From assembly GCA_034696485.1 (NCBI GenBank), contig JAQIWT010001401.1, positions 1-10,948 of the forward strand: a stretch of 10,948 nt of DNA. The letters run 5' to 3'. The translations under genes and the position numbers were made by a program. Source of the stretch: Isohypsibius dastychi. Its lineage: Eukaryota > Tardigrada > Eutardigrada > Parachela > Isohypsibiidae. Under the pieces are notes generated by a model, which saw only the letters and a list, made by a program, of their open reading frames with translations, searched no databases and was not told the origin of the DNA. The first letter of the stretch is position 1, and each line of letters begins with the position of its first letter. Shown piece by piece: positions 1 to 6,998 of the stretch.

Positions 1-675
1 CATCGAAATCAGATAGTGCATACTGATCTGAAACCTGCCAACATTCTCCTTGGTTGCTTTAAAGGCGTGGAGTGCCTCAAAATTGCTGATTACGATGATT
101 CAGTGCGTTTGGATCAGATGAAGACAATATCGGCCGATATTTCATGGCTGCGAGGATTCATCCGATACATGTCTCCAGAGATGAAGGAAAAGGCGTACTG
201 TATCGTGAGCAGGAGATCGCGAGTAGGCCGGAAAACTGATGTATGGAGCTTCGGAGTTGTGATTTTGGACATGGCGGATGGTTTTCAACTGGGAACTCCG
301 CACCCTGCCTCAACAGAAACTAGCCTTTCCTGCAGTGATCAGATAGTTTAGGGTCTACCTCAGCTTGAAAATCACACTGCTCTGGAAATCAGAGTGGAGA
401 TTGTCCACGAACTGCAGCTCTTCATAAAGAAGTGCCTTGTCAAAGATCCCAATGAACGTCATTCGGTAGAACATTTGCTACGCGATGTATTCCTGACTCC
501 ACTTCCTCAATTTTCTTTCCAACCATTGTCTCAATCTGACATCACAGCGTTAGCAACATTCGAAGCCGAAACAAAGCTTCTGATGAACAGCAGAGTAATT
601 GCAATCAGCCAGCCGAATTGTTCCCAGGACATCAAATGTATCAGTAAGGTTCTTGAAAGAATAGCACTGCTGTAA
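1..675 (+). pseudogene. Protein kinase C-lobe fragment (5'-truncated by window edge, one internal stop)
   Basis: Frame 1 opens at the left edge and reads as the C-lobe of a Ser/Thr-type kinase. Visible in order are a catalytic loop HTDLKPANILL (bases 19-51; catalytic Asp at 25-27, Lys 31-33, Asn 40-42), a DYD triplet in place of DFG (88-96), an SPE in place of APE (172-180), the subdomain IX signature TDVWSFG (235-255), and the subdomain XI arginine in DPNER (445-459). HTD replaces HRD, so it is a non-RD kinase. A TAG at 349-351 breaks the domain between subdomains X and XI, yet the same frame resumes as kinase to TAA at 673-675. No plausible intron removes the TAG, so I call it a pseudogene. 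The N-lobe lies outside the window. The kinase identity is firm; the subfamily is not recognised. Confidence 0.8.
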
Positions 676-1460
676 CTGAAAAACCCCATAATTTTGGTTT
701 TGCGGCGTTCATCACTACCGGACATTCCAGACAGTCTGCGGCGGCAGGTTGCTGTTATTCATTTCCTAGATTGCTCGGAATGGAGTAGTGACTGCCTGCA
801 ACGGACGGCCCTGCCAAACCTTGTCCAGATATCTTTCATTCGATGCCAGAATATCTCTCTTGCAAAAGGTCACCTGAAAAATTTCCTTAATGTACGCGCA
901 TTGCTGTTTCAAGAATGTCAATTTGCATTTGTCGAAGAAGATGTCTACGATGAGCTGAAATCTTCACTGTTCATATACCTATGCGAATCAACTGATCGGT
1001 GTATTCCTGAATGGATGGAGTGTTACCGTCAGAATTTACCGTGGATGTTCTCCGATCAGACTGTGGAAGAACTGTTTGGATCTGGCGATGGATTACGCTT
1101 TCATTATCGCGAACACAAACAGACCATCACGGAAAGCAAACGGGCTGATTTCAAATTTGACGGCGTAGATAAACTGCCCGTTCTGGCTGGGCCGACACTA
1201 CATTTCAAACTATCTTCTCCGCTGGGACTTGGGATTTTCGATGAAAGTTATTTGGCAACACTTCAGAATTAACATTGGATGGCACAACAGAGTGACGATC
1301 TAGTCGTCAACATCGATGATCTCAGTCGCAGGAGCCAGAATACCTTGTTTTCATGACGGATAAGAAGCATAGTTTGTCTAAGCCACGAAAACATCAGATA
1401 GTACTATGACTATGATGACACAATCATCTCCCGGTCACTCCTTATTATGGAGTTGGTAAC
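676..1460 (+). pseudogene. Leu/Cys-rich region followed by the N-lobe of a second kinase
   Basis: This continues in the same frame as the kinase upstream. Residues from about 700 to 1030 give leucine-rich, cysteine-containing segments (for example LPNLVQISFIRCQNISL and LNVRALLFQECQFAFV) with weak LRR spacing. From about 1204 the text becomes kinase-like: a degenerate glycine loop GLGIFDESYLA (1225-1257; Asp where the third Gly belongs), VVNID (1303-1317; Asn replaces the ATP-anchoring Lys), LSHENI followed by YYDYDD (1378-1419), and a hinge-like SLLIMELVT (1435-1461). TAA 1270, TGA 1354 and TAG 1399 interrupt it. The order C-lobe, LRR-like, N-lobe suggests two head-to-tail copies of an LRR-plus-kinase gene, both dead. 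The kinase N-lobe call is fairly sure; the LRR call is weak. Confidence 0.62.
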
Positions 1461-1706
1461 ATCTTTTGTTCTGATGCTTTGGGGCTCATGCCTTACCCAG
1501 TGTTTGTGCATTTTGAAGGCGCTGTTTATGAAGATGAACAATACTGTGATGATTGAGATCCGACCGTGAAGTTACTACAGTACACACACACAGAGCAGAC
1601 GCGAAAAGTGAACGGATTCGGATTCACAACTGGTAACCTGTCCCTCGGGCTTTACGCTTTTAGATTCAGCATCAGGTCACACACAGGCAAATTATTTACT
1701 TTGCAG
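1419..1706 (+). pseudogene. Unrecognised coding remnant in frame 3
   Basis: Frame 3 is open from 1419 to TGA at 1554-1556 and again from 1557 to TGA at 1707-1709, about 95 codons in all. The text is protein-like: MPYPVFVHFEGAVYEDEQY before the stop, then NGFGFTTGNLSLGLYAFRF after it. The second part alternates small, aromatic and hydrophobic residues as a beta-sandwich domain would. I recognise no family. It overlaps the last codons of the kinase N-lobe in another frame, so it could be a shifted continuation of that pseudogene or an unrelated exon. Chance openness cannot be excluded. Confidence 0.3.
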
Positions 1707-1795
1707 TGAGTGATATTCCATGACTTAGAACTTCACGAAAGTCCACGCTGCAGTACCGTTTTAGTCACCGAATTCATATTCGACCTTCTCCGTAA

Positions 1796-2389
1796 CAGGT
1801 TGGAACTTCAAAAATAACCGCAACCAATCAATTCAATCGAAATCAGAATCTTCAAGCCACAACCAATCAAAAACAAAAATCCGAAAATCCAATCAATCAG
1901 CTGGATTTAAAGCCGAGTGTAACGGAGATCCAGCCGGAAAACTGGGTGAACGTTGGAGTTGTAACCACCTTGGAAATGATGGCGAGTTTGGCTGCGAGTC
2001 TGGTCATTGTCATGCCTGTCAAATTCAGCTCTGATGGCACATTTCAGTTCATAAATCAAAATGCCAGAGATGAAGTCAGAACTGCATGTAAGAAGGTCTC
2101 AGCGGAATTATGCGAATTCCTCGCGGTCATGAAGGAGAATTTCGATGCCAATCTACCAGATCCACCAAATCTGAATCAGAATTAACCGGCTATTAACATC
2201 ATACTGGGAACAGAATCACAAGTCCAGGAAGTCGCCTCTAGTCGGCCAAGAGTTATCTCGGAGGCCTCTTCCATTGTTTCGGTATCGGATGGGTTGCAAG
2301 TCGTTGCGCAAGCAGAAGAAGTGCCGGAGACAGTGGAAGTCGCAGTTGTTGTGAAACAAAATGAAACTCCTAGTACTGAGCCATTCTAG
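1796..2389 (+). pseudogene. Unknown N/Q-rich protein gene with one internal stop
   Basis: After a possible splice acceptor (CCGTAACAG ending at 1798) one frame stays open to TAA at 2183-2185 and then on to TAG at 2387-2389, about 197 codons in total. The N-terminal 40 residues are Asn/Gln-rich and low in complexity. They are followed by a hydrophobic stretch (GVVTTLEMMASLAASLVIV, about 1955-2011) long enough for one membrane segment, an alpha-helical charged region, then after the TAA an acidic Val/Ser-rich tail. An ATG lies at 1976, and a GTG codon at 1946 begins the hydrophobic part. An AATAAA lies 15 nt past the last stop. I recognise no family. The composition is continuous across the TAA, which argues for a single recent nonsense change; an intron there cannot be excluded. 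Confidence 0.4.
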
Positions 2390-2403
2390 CTCTAATCTGG
2401 TCG

Positions 2404-2409
2404 AATAAA
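2404..2409 (+). promoter_or_regulatory. AATAAA polyadenylation signal
   Basis: A canonical AATAAA lies 15 nt after the TAG that closes the N/Q-rich frame at 2389. The placement fits the 3' end of that gene. The hexamer is common by chance in such DNA, so the support is positional only. Confidence 0.35.
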
Positions 2410-2953
2410 TGCGTATTTTTCGGTACTTTGAGTCAGTTTGTGCTGTTGGATACCTTATTGTTTTTGTTGCAAGCCACTTTCGCTGGCGCTGTAAACCAGA
2501 GGATATCTTGCAGCATGATATGGTGATGACTTGCGTTAGCCCTGTATGGAGTTTTTTATCAGATCGAGTTTTTTGAAAGTTTGAAGAACCAGATAGCAAA
2601 AATATTGGATACATATTTCCACAAATTCGCTGGAAAACCAAGCCCTGCCCCCCATCCGTTCAGTTTGGTAGGTGGGGCTTAGTTTTCCAAGGACCTTTGT
2701 GGAGATCTGTATGATCAATAGTCATAGCTGGGTTGTCCTTTATTTTTGAATGTAAGTTTCTGAGGTGCACGTTTCTGAACAGTTGGTTCCCACACCAATC
2801 AGCAGGCAATCATGGGATGCCCAAGCGGACAGCGAAGAGTAGAAGCGACAGCCACCAGGGTATTTGAAGATAAATTCCGAGCTGGAATCTCTTGTGCCAG
2901 GTTGAATGTCGGACGGCCAAGCAATCATCAAGTCAGCCCCATTGACATGACTA
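2410..2953. other. Non-coding stretch, nothing recognised
   Basis: I see no conserved domain, RNA gene or repeat here. The minus strand is open over 2216-2641 (141 codons), but its translation lacks domain-like texture and partly shadows the N/Q-rich gene. A 63-codon minus frame at 2740-2931 has five cysteines in its second half but no recognisable pattern. Confidence 0.5.
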
Positions 2954-2977
2954 GTGAGAGATCTTTGTGAGAGATCT
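2954..2977. repeat. 11-bp tandem duplication GTGAGAGATCT
   Basis: GTGAGAGATCT occurs at 2954-2964 and again at 2967-2977, separated by TT. It directly abuts and overlaps the left copy of the 23-bp direct repeat that flanks the minisatellite. Confidence 0.85.
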
Positions 2978-2997
2978 CGTCTATCACATATCTTTTT
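2975..2997. repeat. 23-bp direct repeat, left copy
   Basis: TCTCGTCTATCACATATC followed by five T's matches base for base with 3639-3661, in the same orientation and 664 bp apart. The pair encloses the minisatellite and about 110-120 bp of spacer to its left. The copies could be a duplication made on insertion of the block, or the outer edges of a larger ancestral repeat. They do not resemble a known element end. Confidence 0.85.
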
Positions 2998-3103
2998 TAC
3001 CTACTGCCATGTCTGTACCAGGGCTAAAACTGAGCTCGTATTTTGCGGTTGATTTATGTTGCTCCCGTTGTTTCTGTTGTCCGAATAACAGAAGGCCTTA
3101 GTG

Positions 3104-3610
3104 CTCTTGATGCTAAAATGGCTGTCGCTTTGTTGTCTCTGTTGTGGGTTGTTGTCAGCGCTGTTGGAGGTTAAAACAGTTGACGCCCTGTTGCCTCTGT
3201 TGGCTACCGTTGTCAGCGTTGTTGGCGGCTGAAACAGTTGTCGCCCTGTTGCCCCTGTTGACTACCGTTGTCAGCGTTGTTGGCGGCTGAAACACTTGTC
3301 GCCCTGTTGCCCCTGTTGGCTACCGTTGTCAGCGTTGTAGGTGGCTGAAAGACTTGTCGCCCTGTTGCCCCTGTTGGCTAACGTTGTCAGCGTTGTTTTC
3401 GGCTGAAACACTTGTCGCCTTGTTGCCCCTGTTGGCTACCGTTGTCAACGTTGTTGGCGGCTGAAAGACTTGTCGCCCTGTTGCCCCTGTTGGCTACCGT
3501 TGTCAGCGTTGTTTTCGGCTGAAACACTTGTCGCCCTGTTGCCTCTGTTGGCTACCGTAGTCAGCGTTGTTTGCTGGTAAGTGCCAAAATAGCTGTCGCC
3601 GTGATGTCTT
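3104..3610. repeat. Minisatellite, 58-bp period, about 8 units
   Basis: The anchor GTCGC (GACGC in unit 2) recurs at 3124, 3182, 3240, 3298, 3356, 3414, 3472 and 3530, exactly 58 bp each time, with a final degenerate unit at 3595 after a 65-bp step. The core unit reads roughly CCCTGTTGCCCCTGTTGGCT followed by ACCGTTGTCAGCGTTGTTGG and CGGCTGAAACACTTGTCG. Units at 3298/3356 and 3414/3472 share paired variants (GAAAGACTT then GTTTTCGG), suggesting a 116-bp duplication within the array. Both end units carry an AAAATRGCTGTCGC variant. Since 58 is not a multiple of 3, it is unlikely to encode a peptide repeat. The 68-codon minus frame over it is incidental. Confidence 0.93.
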
Positions 3611-3638
3611 AGTTGCTTCTTATTGTCAATTCGTCCAT

Positions 3639-3661
3639 TCTCGTCTATCACATATCTTTTT
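3639..3661. repeat. 23-bp direct repeat, right copy
   Basis: This is identical to 2975-2997. It lies about 30 bp beyond the last minisatellite unit. Together the copies delimit a block of about 690 bp. Confidence 0.85.
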
Positions 3662-3690
3662 GCAGGTATAATTAAAAGTTGGGTCTCGTA

Positions 3691-3696
3691 TTTATT
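3691..3696 (-). promoter_or_regulatory. AATAAA polyadenylation signal for the minus-strand gene
   Basis: TTTATT on the plus strand gives AATAAA on the minus strand, about 190 nt past the TAA (3883-3885) that closes the zinc-finger exon. Position and strand are right for the 3' end of the P-loop/zinc-finger gene. The signal is short, so confidence is modest. Confidence 0.35.
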
Positions 3697-3882
3697 TCAT
3701 AGTTGTGTCAAGGACGGTTTCGTAAGTCAAGAAACTAATGTTAATAACGACGCGTAAAAATGATTCGCATACGAGAACATGGAACATACAATGAAGTGAA
3801 AGTTCACACGAATATCAGTGAACAAGTCAAGATATATTGCTTGATTAGTTATTCGTGGAAGATTATTGAATGTCGAAAAAGA

Positions 3883-4285
3883 TTATGCATCATTTCTGCA
3901 CTGTTCGCAAACTTTTCGCTGATTCTTGTGTCCCGAGTAGTTCCAATGAGCAATATTGTTGGCTTGACATTCTTTGTGAACCTTGCACTAGCATTGCGAG
4001 CATTTCCATGTGCCCACAGTCTGCAATTGCGAATTGCATTGTTTGCAATCTTTCGCTTTTTTCTCTTTCGTTGGTGGCATTCCATCTACTTTGGGAGTAG
4101 CTGAAACTCAAAATTTGTCTGGTAATTCGAATGACTTGCTCACAAACTGACCTGTTTCGCAGTCATCAAAGCTGGCATCCAAAACAGCAGATTTAGTTGG
4201 CGTTACAGGTAAGCCACGTATACGTGAAATCTCAAGACTCGGATTATCAGGTGTTTTGCGACCCGCATCCCGACTGTTCGCAGCC
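3883..4285 (-). pseudogene. C-terminal Cys/His zinc-finger exons
   Basis: Exon 4285-4152 (RKTPDNPSLEISRIRGLPVT onward) joins across a 51-nt GTCAGT...TTTCAG intron (4151-4101) to exon 4100-3883. The last exon is basic (MPPTKEKKAKD), then gives C-x2-C-x11-C-x2-C-x-C-x2-H-x2-C-x19-C-x2-C: CKQC, WKCSQC, CKVHKEC, ending VCEQC. The residue between CSQC and CKVH is a TAG stop (3988-3990), the only lesion in this exon. The spacing resembles zinc-binding modules of the PHD/RING/FYVE group without matching one exactly. The finger ends nine codons before the TAA, so it is the protein's C-terminus and probably a chromatin, DNA or protein contact module. Confidence 0.6.
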
Positions 4286-4338
4286 CTGCAATTGACACAA
4301 CCTGACTCTGATAATTGCCATTATTTACGGTAGCTTAC

Positions 4339-4944
4339 AGATCTATTTGAGTTGATGTGGCCAAAGGTTCTTGAGTTCCAATTTTCTGAGAGCTGAGAAC
4401 TTCTGATCGATCTAACGATTTGAACGGTGACAATGGCTCCGAACCCAAAGATCCGACCAATTTGGACTCTCGTTCAAAATGAGCATCTAACAATGGATGA
4501 TTCGTTCCACGAACTTAGCAAAGCCATGAAATCTTTGTCTCGGAGAGCAATCATGGCTACTTGGGGGCATATTCGGAAGCAGCCATCAAGTTTGCCGTCG
4601 TCCGACTCCTGTTTGAAAACATTTCAAATTTTGCGCAAAGTAGAGACTTGATAGTTTTTACTGACGCCACTTTCATTTCTCTTACAAATTGATGCAGCAG
4701 CGCCGCAAAACTCAGACATCCAAGTGCCGGCGTTTACTAAGAGTGACTGAAATCAATCAATGATTGCAATCAAGAAATAAACCTTAATAAGCGCGTTATC
4801 TCTTGGTGCAAAACTTTTCCTTGTGAAGGACAAAAGTGCTGAATAGCTTCTGGTAGAATGTGTCGTAAAACAAAAAGCTCGATTTTTCCCGTCCATACCG
4901 TCATTTGAGTCTTGCTGAGGAACTACAAGTAGAGAAAATTGTCC
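4339..4944 (-). pseudogene. Helical segment and Ser/Pro-rich linker of the same gene
   Basis: This segment is open in one frame from 4944 through MDGKNRAFCFTTHSTR and DNALIK to TGA at 4753-4755, then SLLVNAGTWMSEFCGAAASI. A 57-nt GTCAGT...AACAG intron (4665-4609) joins in phase to ESDDGKLDGCFRICPQVAMI and FMALLSSWNES. A shift near 4500 then opens a hydrophilic linker (HPLLDAHFERESKLVGSLGS, then EPLSPFKSLDRSEVLSSQK) ending at a GTAAGC donor (4338). Ser-Pro and acidic composition suggest a disordered, possibly phosphorylated linker. No domain is recognised. Confidence 0.45.
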
Positions 4945-4988
4945 CTGTTAGTGAGATGCAGGCAAAAGTAGGTTTAAAAATTCATGAC

Positions 4989-5259
4989 TTCCAATTTCAG
5001 TTGAAGCGATTGCCATGCAATAGTTTCCGGCTATACGATGAATACAGTCGATATTTCCGAGTGCTGCAGTCACTTTTGCTCGGACTTCATTCACTCTACG
5101 GTAGAATGTTTTCTCATCTAAGCTTGTAAAGTTGAGAAGAGTTGGGAAATAGCGCGACTGAGTTCCCTTGACCATTAGCAAGGTCTGGAATTCATCTCCA
5201 TCTGGAGGCTTCATTTATGTCAACATTGGCACAACGATGGCTCGAGAGACAGTTTCAAG
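4989..5259 (-). pseudogene. Post-ATPase exon of the same gene
   Basis: In frame with the exon before the 67-nt intron, this segment reads LETVSRAIVVPMLT, meets TAA at 5215-5217, then continues MKPPDGDEFQTLLMVKG and a helical run (VNEVRAKVTAALGNIDCIHR) to about 4989. The TAA sits mid-domain and would be a one-base change from CAA. A 44-nt GTCATG...AACAG candidate intron (4988-4945) could follow, but the phase does not match the next open segment, so a frameshift or a missed intron lies there. Confidence 0.45.
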
Positions 5260-5730
5260 CCTACAAAATTGTCAGAGTCAGTGATCAGTTTCTGATCAGT
5301 TTGATGACCCCGCTTACTTTGAAGATATTTCTTTCATTGGCCGTTCATTACAGGTGACAGTCATAGTTGCACCAGCTTTGTAGCAGACATTCATGTTCTC
5401 CACTTCATACCCTTCGAATGAATCGTTAATGACCGTGATCAGGATTGAAGTATCTTTCTCATCATGGATGATCTTCGGCATATGGTCCCAGGTGTACCGC
5501 TGTCATAGACGATTTAAGGTCACGTCGTACAAGATACAAATTTCCTCAGCATTCTCGCCAAGGAAACTTAGTGACAAGTTAGTAGATAACGTTTTGCCGG
5601 TATTGTTTGGGCACGTAACGATCAGGGAAGGAACATGTCCGAACAAACGCTTAATTGTGTCATAATGCAAGTCCAGGATGCAAGTGTGACCTATCGAGAA
5701 ATTCAATTCCATGATATATCTCATTTTTGA
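5260..5730 (-). pseudogene. P-loop NTPase exon with altered Walker A motif
   Basis: The exon 5730-5328 follows a 103-nt intron and precedes a 67-nt intron (5327-5261; donor GTAAGC). After a frameshift near 5700 it reads GHTCILDLHYDTIKRLFGHV, then SLIVTCPNNTGKTLSTNLSL (about 5639-5580), giving C-x4-G-K-T where Walker A expects A/G-x4-G-K-S/T. A small-residue-rich helix and ICILYDV, a possible strand, come next; TGA at 5503-5505 interrupts. Downstream text (INDSFEGYEVENMNVCYKAG, ATMTVTCNERPMKEIS) fits a Walker B/sensor-like region, but I cannot place Walker B with certainty. Such cores serve SF3-like helicases, AAA+ proteins and terminases alike, so the activity is unassigned. Confidence 0.5.
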
Positions 5731-5833
5731 CTAACGAGTTATCAGAACGAAATAACACACACTCACTAGATTGGCAAAATTTTTTTGTGGAATCAGATAT
5801 TATGATTCGGTAGAATCACTGCGAAAACCTTAC

Positions 5834-6685
5834 CGCAAATTATTGGGAAGTTTATGAACTTCTCTCTCATCCCACCACGTTCGAGCTTCTCCCTAATGAC
5901 CTCGACGACATTAAATTCGCTGGAATCAATGCAAATCATGAGTGGTTTCATTTTCCCCAGTCGTTCATCAATTCACACGTAGGGCGTTGCAGCCAGATCA
6001 ACGCGCTCAACGCTCTCGCTTTTACGCATGAAAAATAGGTTTTCGGAAAAACAATAAATTTGTCCATCCGGCTGCAAGTTCCGATGGCAAACAGCGTTTT
6101 TGTCCGGGGTTTTCTGGGCTTCTTTGCACATCCTTTAAAAAGCAAATTGCCGACTAGGAACATCATGAGAACTCGTACAATCTGTATTTGCGGAATACAC
6201 TCACTCTGTGTATTCATTCATCTTCCATGAGATGCACGATCCAATGTTTTTCTGGTCAAGTCGGTTAATGTCAGGGGGCATCCAGTTAACGCGTCTCAGA
6301 TCGTTTCGGAATTTGATTGGGCTGTTGAATGCTGACTGCGAAATGAAGCATCGGCTGCAGAGAAAACATATAAAAAAATTTGCCATGAGTGAAGATCAAC
6401 AACTATTCAACAACAATTTGAAAGTTCAAAGCTCGATGAATTTGATGAGCAGATTTTATTGAAAAACTCACAATGGTTCTGCATAGCTTGAGTGATGGAG
6501 ATTGCAAACCCACCCGCCCTCTCCGCTCTTGCTTGATTTCATACCTTTTACGATTTGCAGCCGGAATCCCAACATCGGAGTGGGATGATCTTCTGACTCG
6601 TGACCAATATATGTGTTGTTGCCATGCTCGTACCAGACCTACAAAGAATTACCGGATGCTGAACATCTAACTCATACTGCTCACC
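5834..6685 (-). pseudogene. N-terminal exons of the P-loop/zinc-finger gene
   Basis: Four segments join in phase. A frame from about 6885 ends ...LLQPKIK at 6685. A 46-nt intron leads to 6638-6472 (VWYEHGNNTYIGHESEDHP onward, then GGWVCNLHHSSYAEP). A 117-nt intron with donor GTGAGT leads to 6354-6205 (FRNDLRRVNWMPPDINRL). A 72-nt intron, also GTGAGT, leads to 6132-5834 (QPDGQIYCFSENLFFMRKSE, then PLMICIDSSEFNVVEVIREK and GGMREKFINFPIIC). The last exon has one stop, TGA at 5973-5975. The alternating charged/hydrophobic text and the consistent splice phases argue for a real former gene. Longer unspliced frames on either strand (for example minus 5948-6217) have poorer texture and read through the introns. 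No named domain is recognised. Confidence 0.55.
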
Positions 6686-6969
6686 TTAATCTTAGGTTGA
6701 AGGAGTTTTTTCATGATTGAATTCCTGCAGCCCGCTGACGAATGCTTAAAGGTCACGATAGGAGATCGTTTAGTGCTGGGTATAAGAGCTTCTAAACACA
6801 AAACAAACGGAGAAGTGGAAGTGGACAACACAATGAACCAACTTATCTGCTGGTTGAACGAGCTGTTACGTCTGTTGGACAACGGCTAAGCAACGCGGTC
6901 ACACCAAAGCAAAATGGGCTTGGTCTTGTCGGACCAATCAGACCTCCTACAGCTCCGGCAAATTGTTTT

Positions 6970-6998
6970 TCAAATGAATCAATCTTTATTCCTAATCG
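6970..6998. other. Minimal gap between divergent genes
   Basis: The outermost minus-strand open segment (6969-6889) and the first plus-strand segment (ATG at 6999) are only about 30 bp apart. A shared bidirectional promoter is possible, but I see no TATA box or initiator that would prove it. True first exons may lie elsewhere. Confidence 0.25.

Larger units (their letters stand above)
3883..6969 (-). pseudogene. Multi-exon P-loop ATPase / zinc-finger gene, degenerate
   Basis: Reading the minus strand from about 6969 down, coding segments join through GT-AG introns at 6684-6639, 6471-6355, 6204-6133, 5833-5731, 5327-5261, 4665-4609, 4338-4286 and 4151-4101. All eight joins keep phase, and together they explain most frame changes. 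The product would start with a globular N-terminal half, continue with a P-loop NTPase region and a Ser/Pro-rich linker, and end in a Cys/His zinc finger. Remaining damage: TAG 6886, TGA 5973, a frameshift near 5700, TGA 5503, TAA 5215, a frame break near 4945-4988, TGA 4753, a shift near 4500 and TAG 3988. The architecture recalls uncharacterised large ATPase-like proteins that I believe are multi-copy in aquatic invertebrates. I know no name for the family. A transposon origin is inference from the multi-copy impression and the KDZ-like neighbour. Confidence 0.55.

Noticed and set aside
1-1460. Alternative genetic code with reassigned stop codons
   Set aside because: All three stop codons occur in frame here, and other genes in the window show frameshifts as well. 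Decay explains this better than recoding.
2216-2641. Minus-strand 141-codon frame as a gene
   Set aside because: No domain-like texture, no credible start or splice context, and it partly shadows the N/Q-rich gene.
2740-2931. Minus-strand Cys-containing small secreted peptide
   Set aside because: It has five cysteines but no signal peptide or recognisable spacing; too weak to list.
3124-3600. CRISPR-like array
   Set aside because: Units are contiguous with no unique spacers between conserved repeats, and the context is eukaryotic.
3445-3651. Minus-strand 68-codon frame across the minisatellite as a repeat protein
   Set aside because: The 58-bp period shifts the frame every unit, so no peptide repeat is preserved; the frame is incidental.
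3760-4104. Plus-strand 114-codon frame
   Set aside because: It is antisense to the zinc-finger exon, whose ligand spacing and spliced neighbours are more convincing.
4747-4782. 36-nt intron in the minus-strand gene
   Set aside because: It is too short for splicing and a multiple of three; a single TGA at 4753-4755 is the simpler reading.
5948-6217. Minus-strand 89-codon unspliced frame as the real gene
   Set aside because: It reads across a good GTGAGT intron. The alternative phase joins exons on both sides with better protein texture, at the cost of one TGA.
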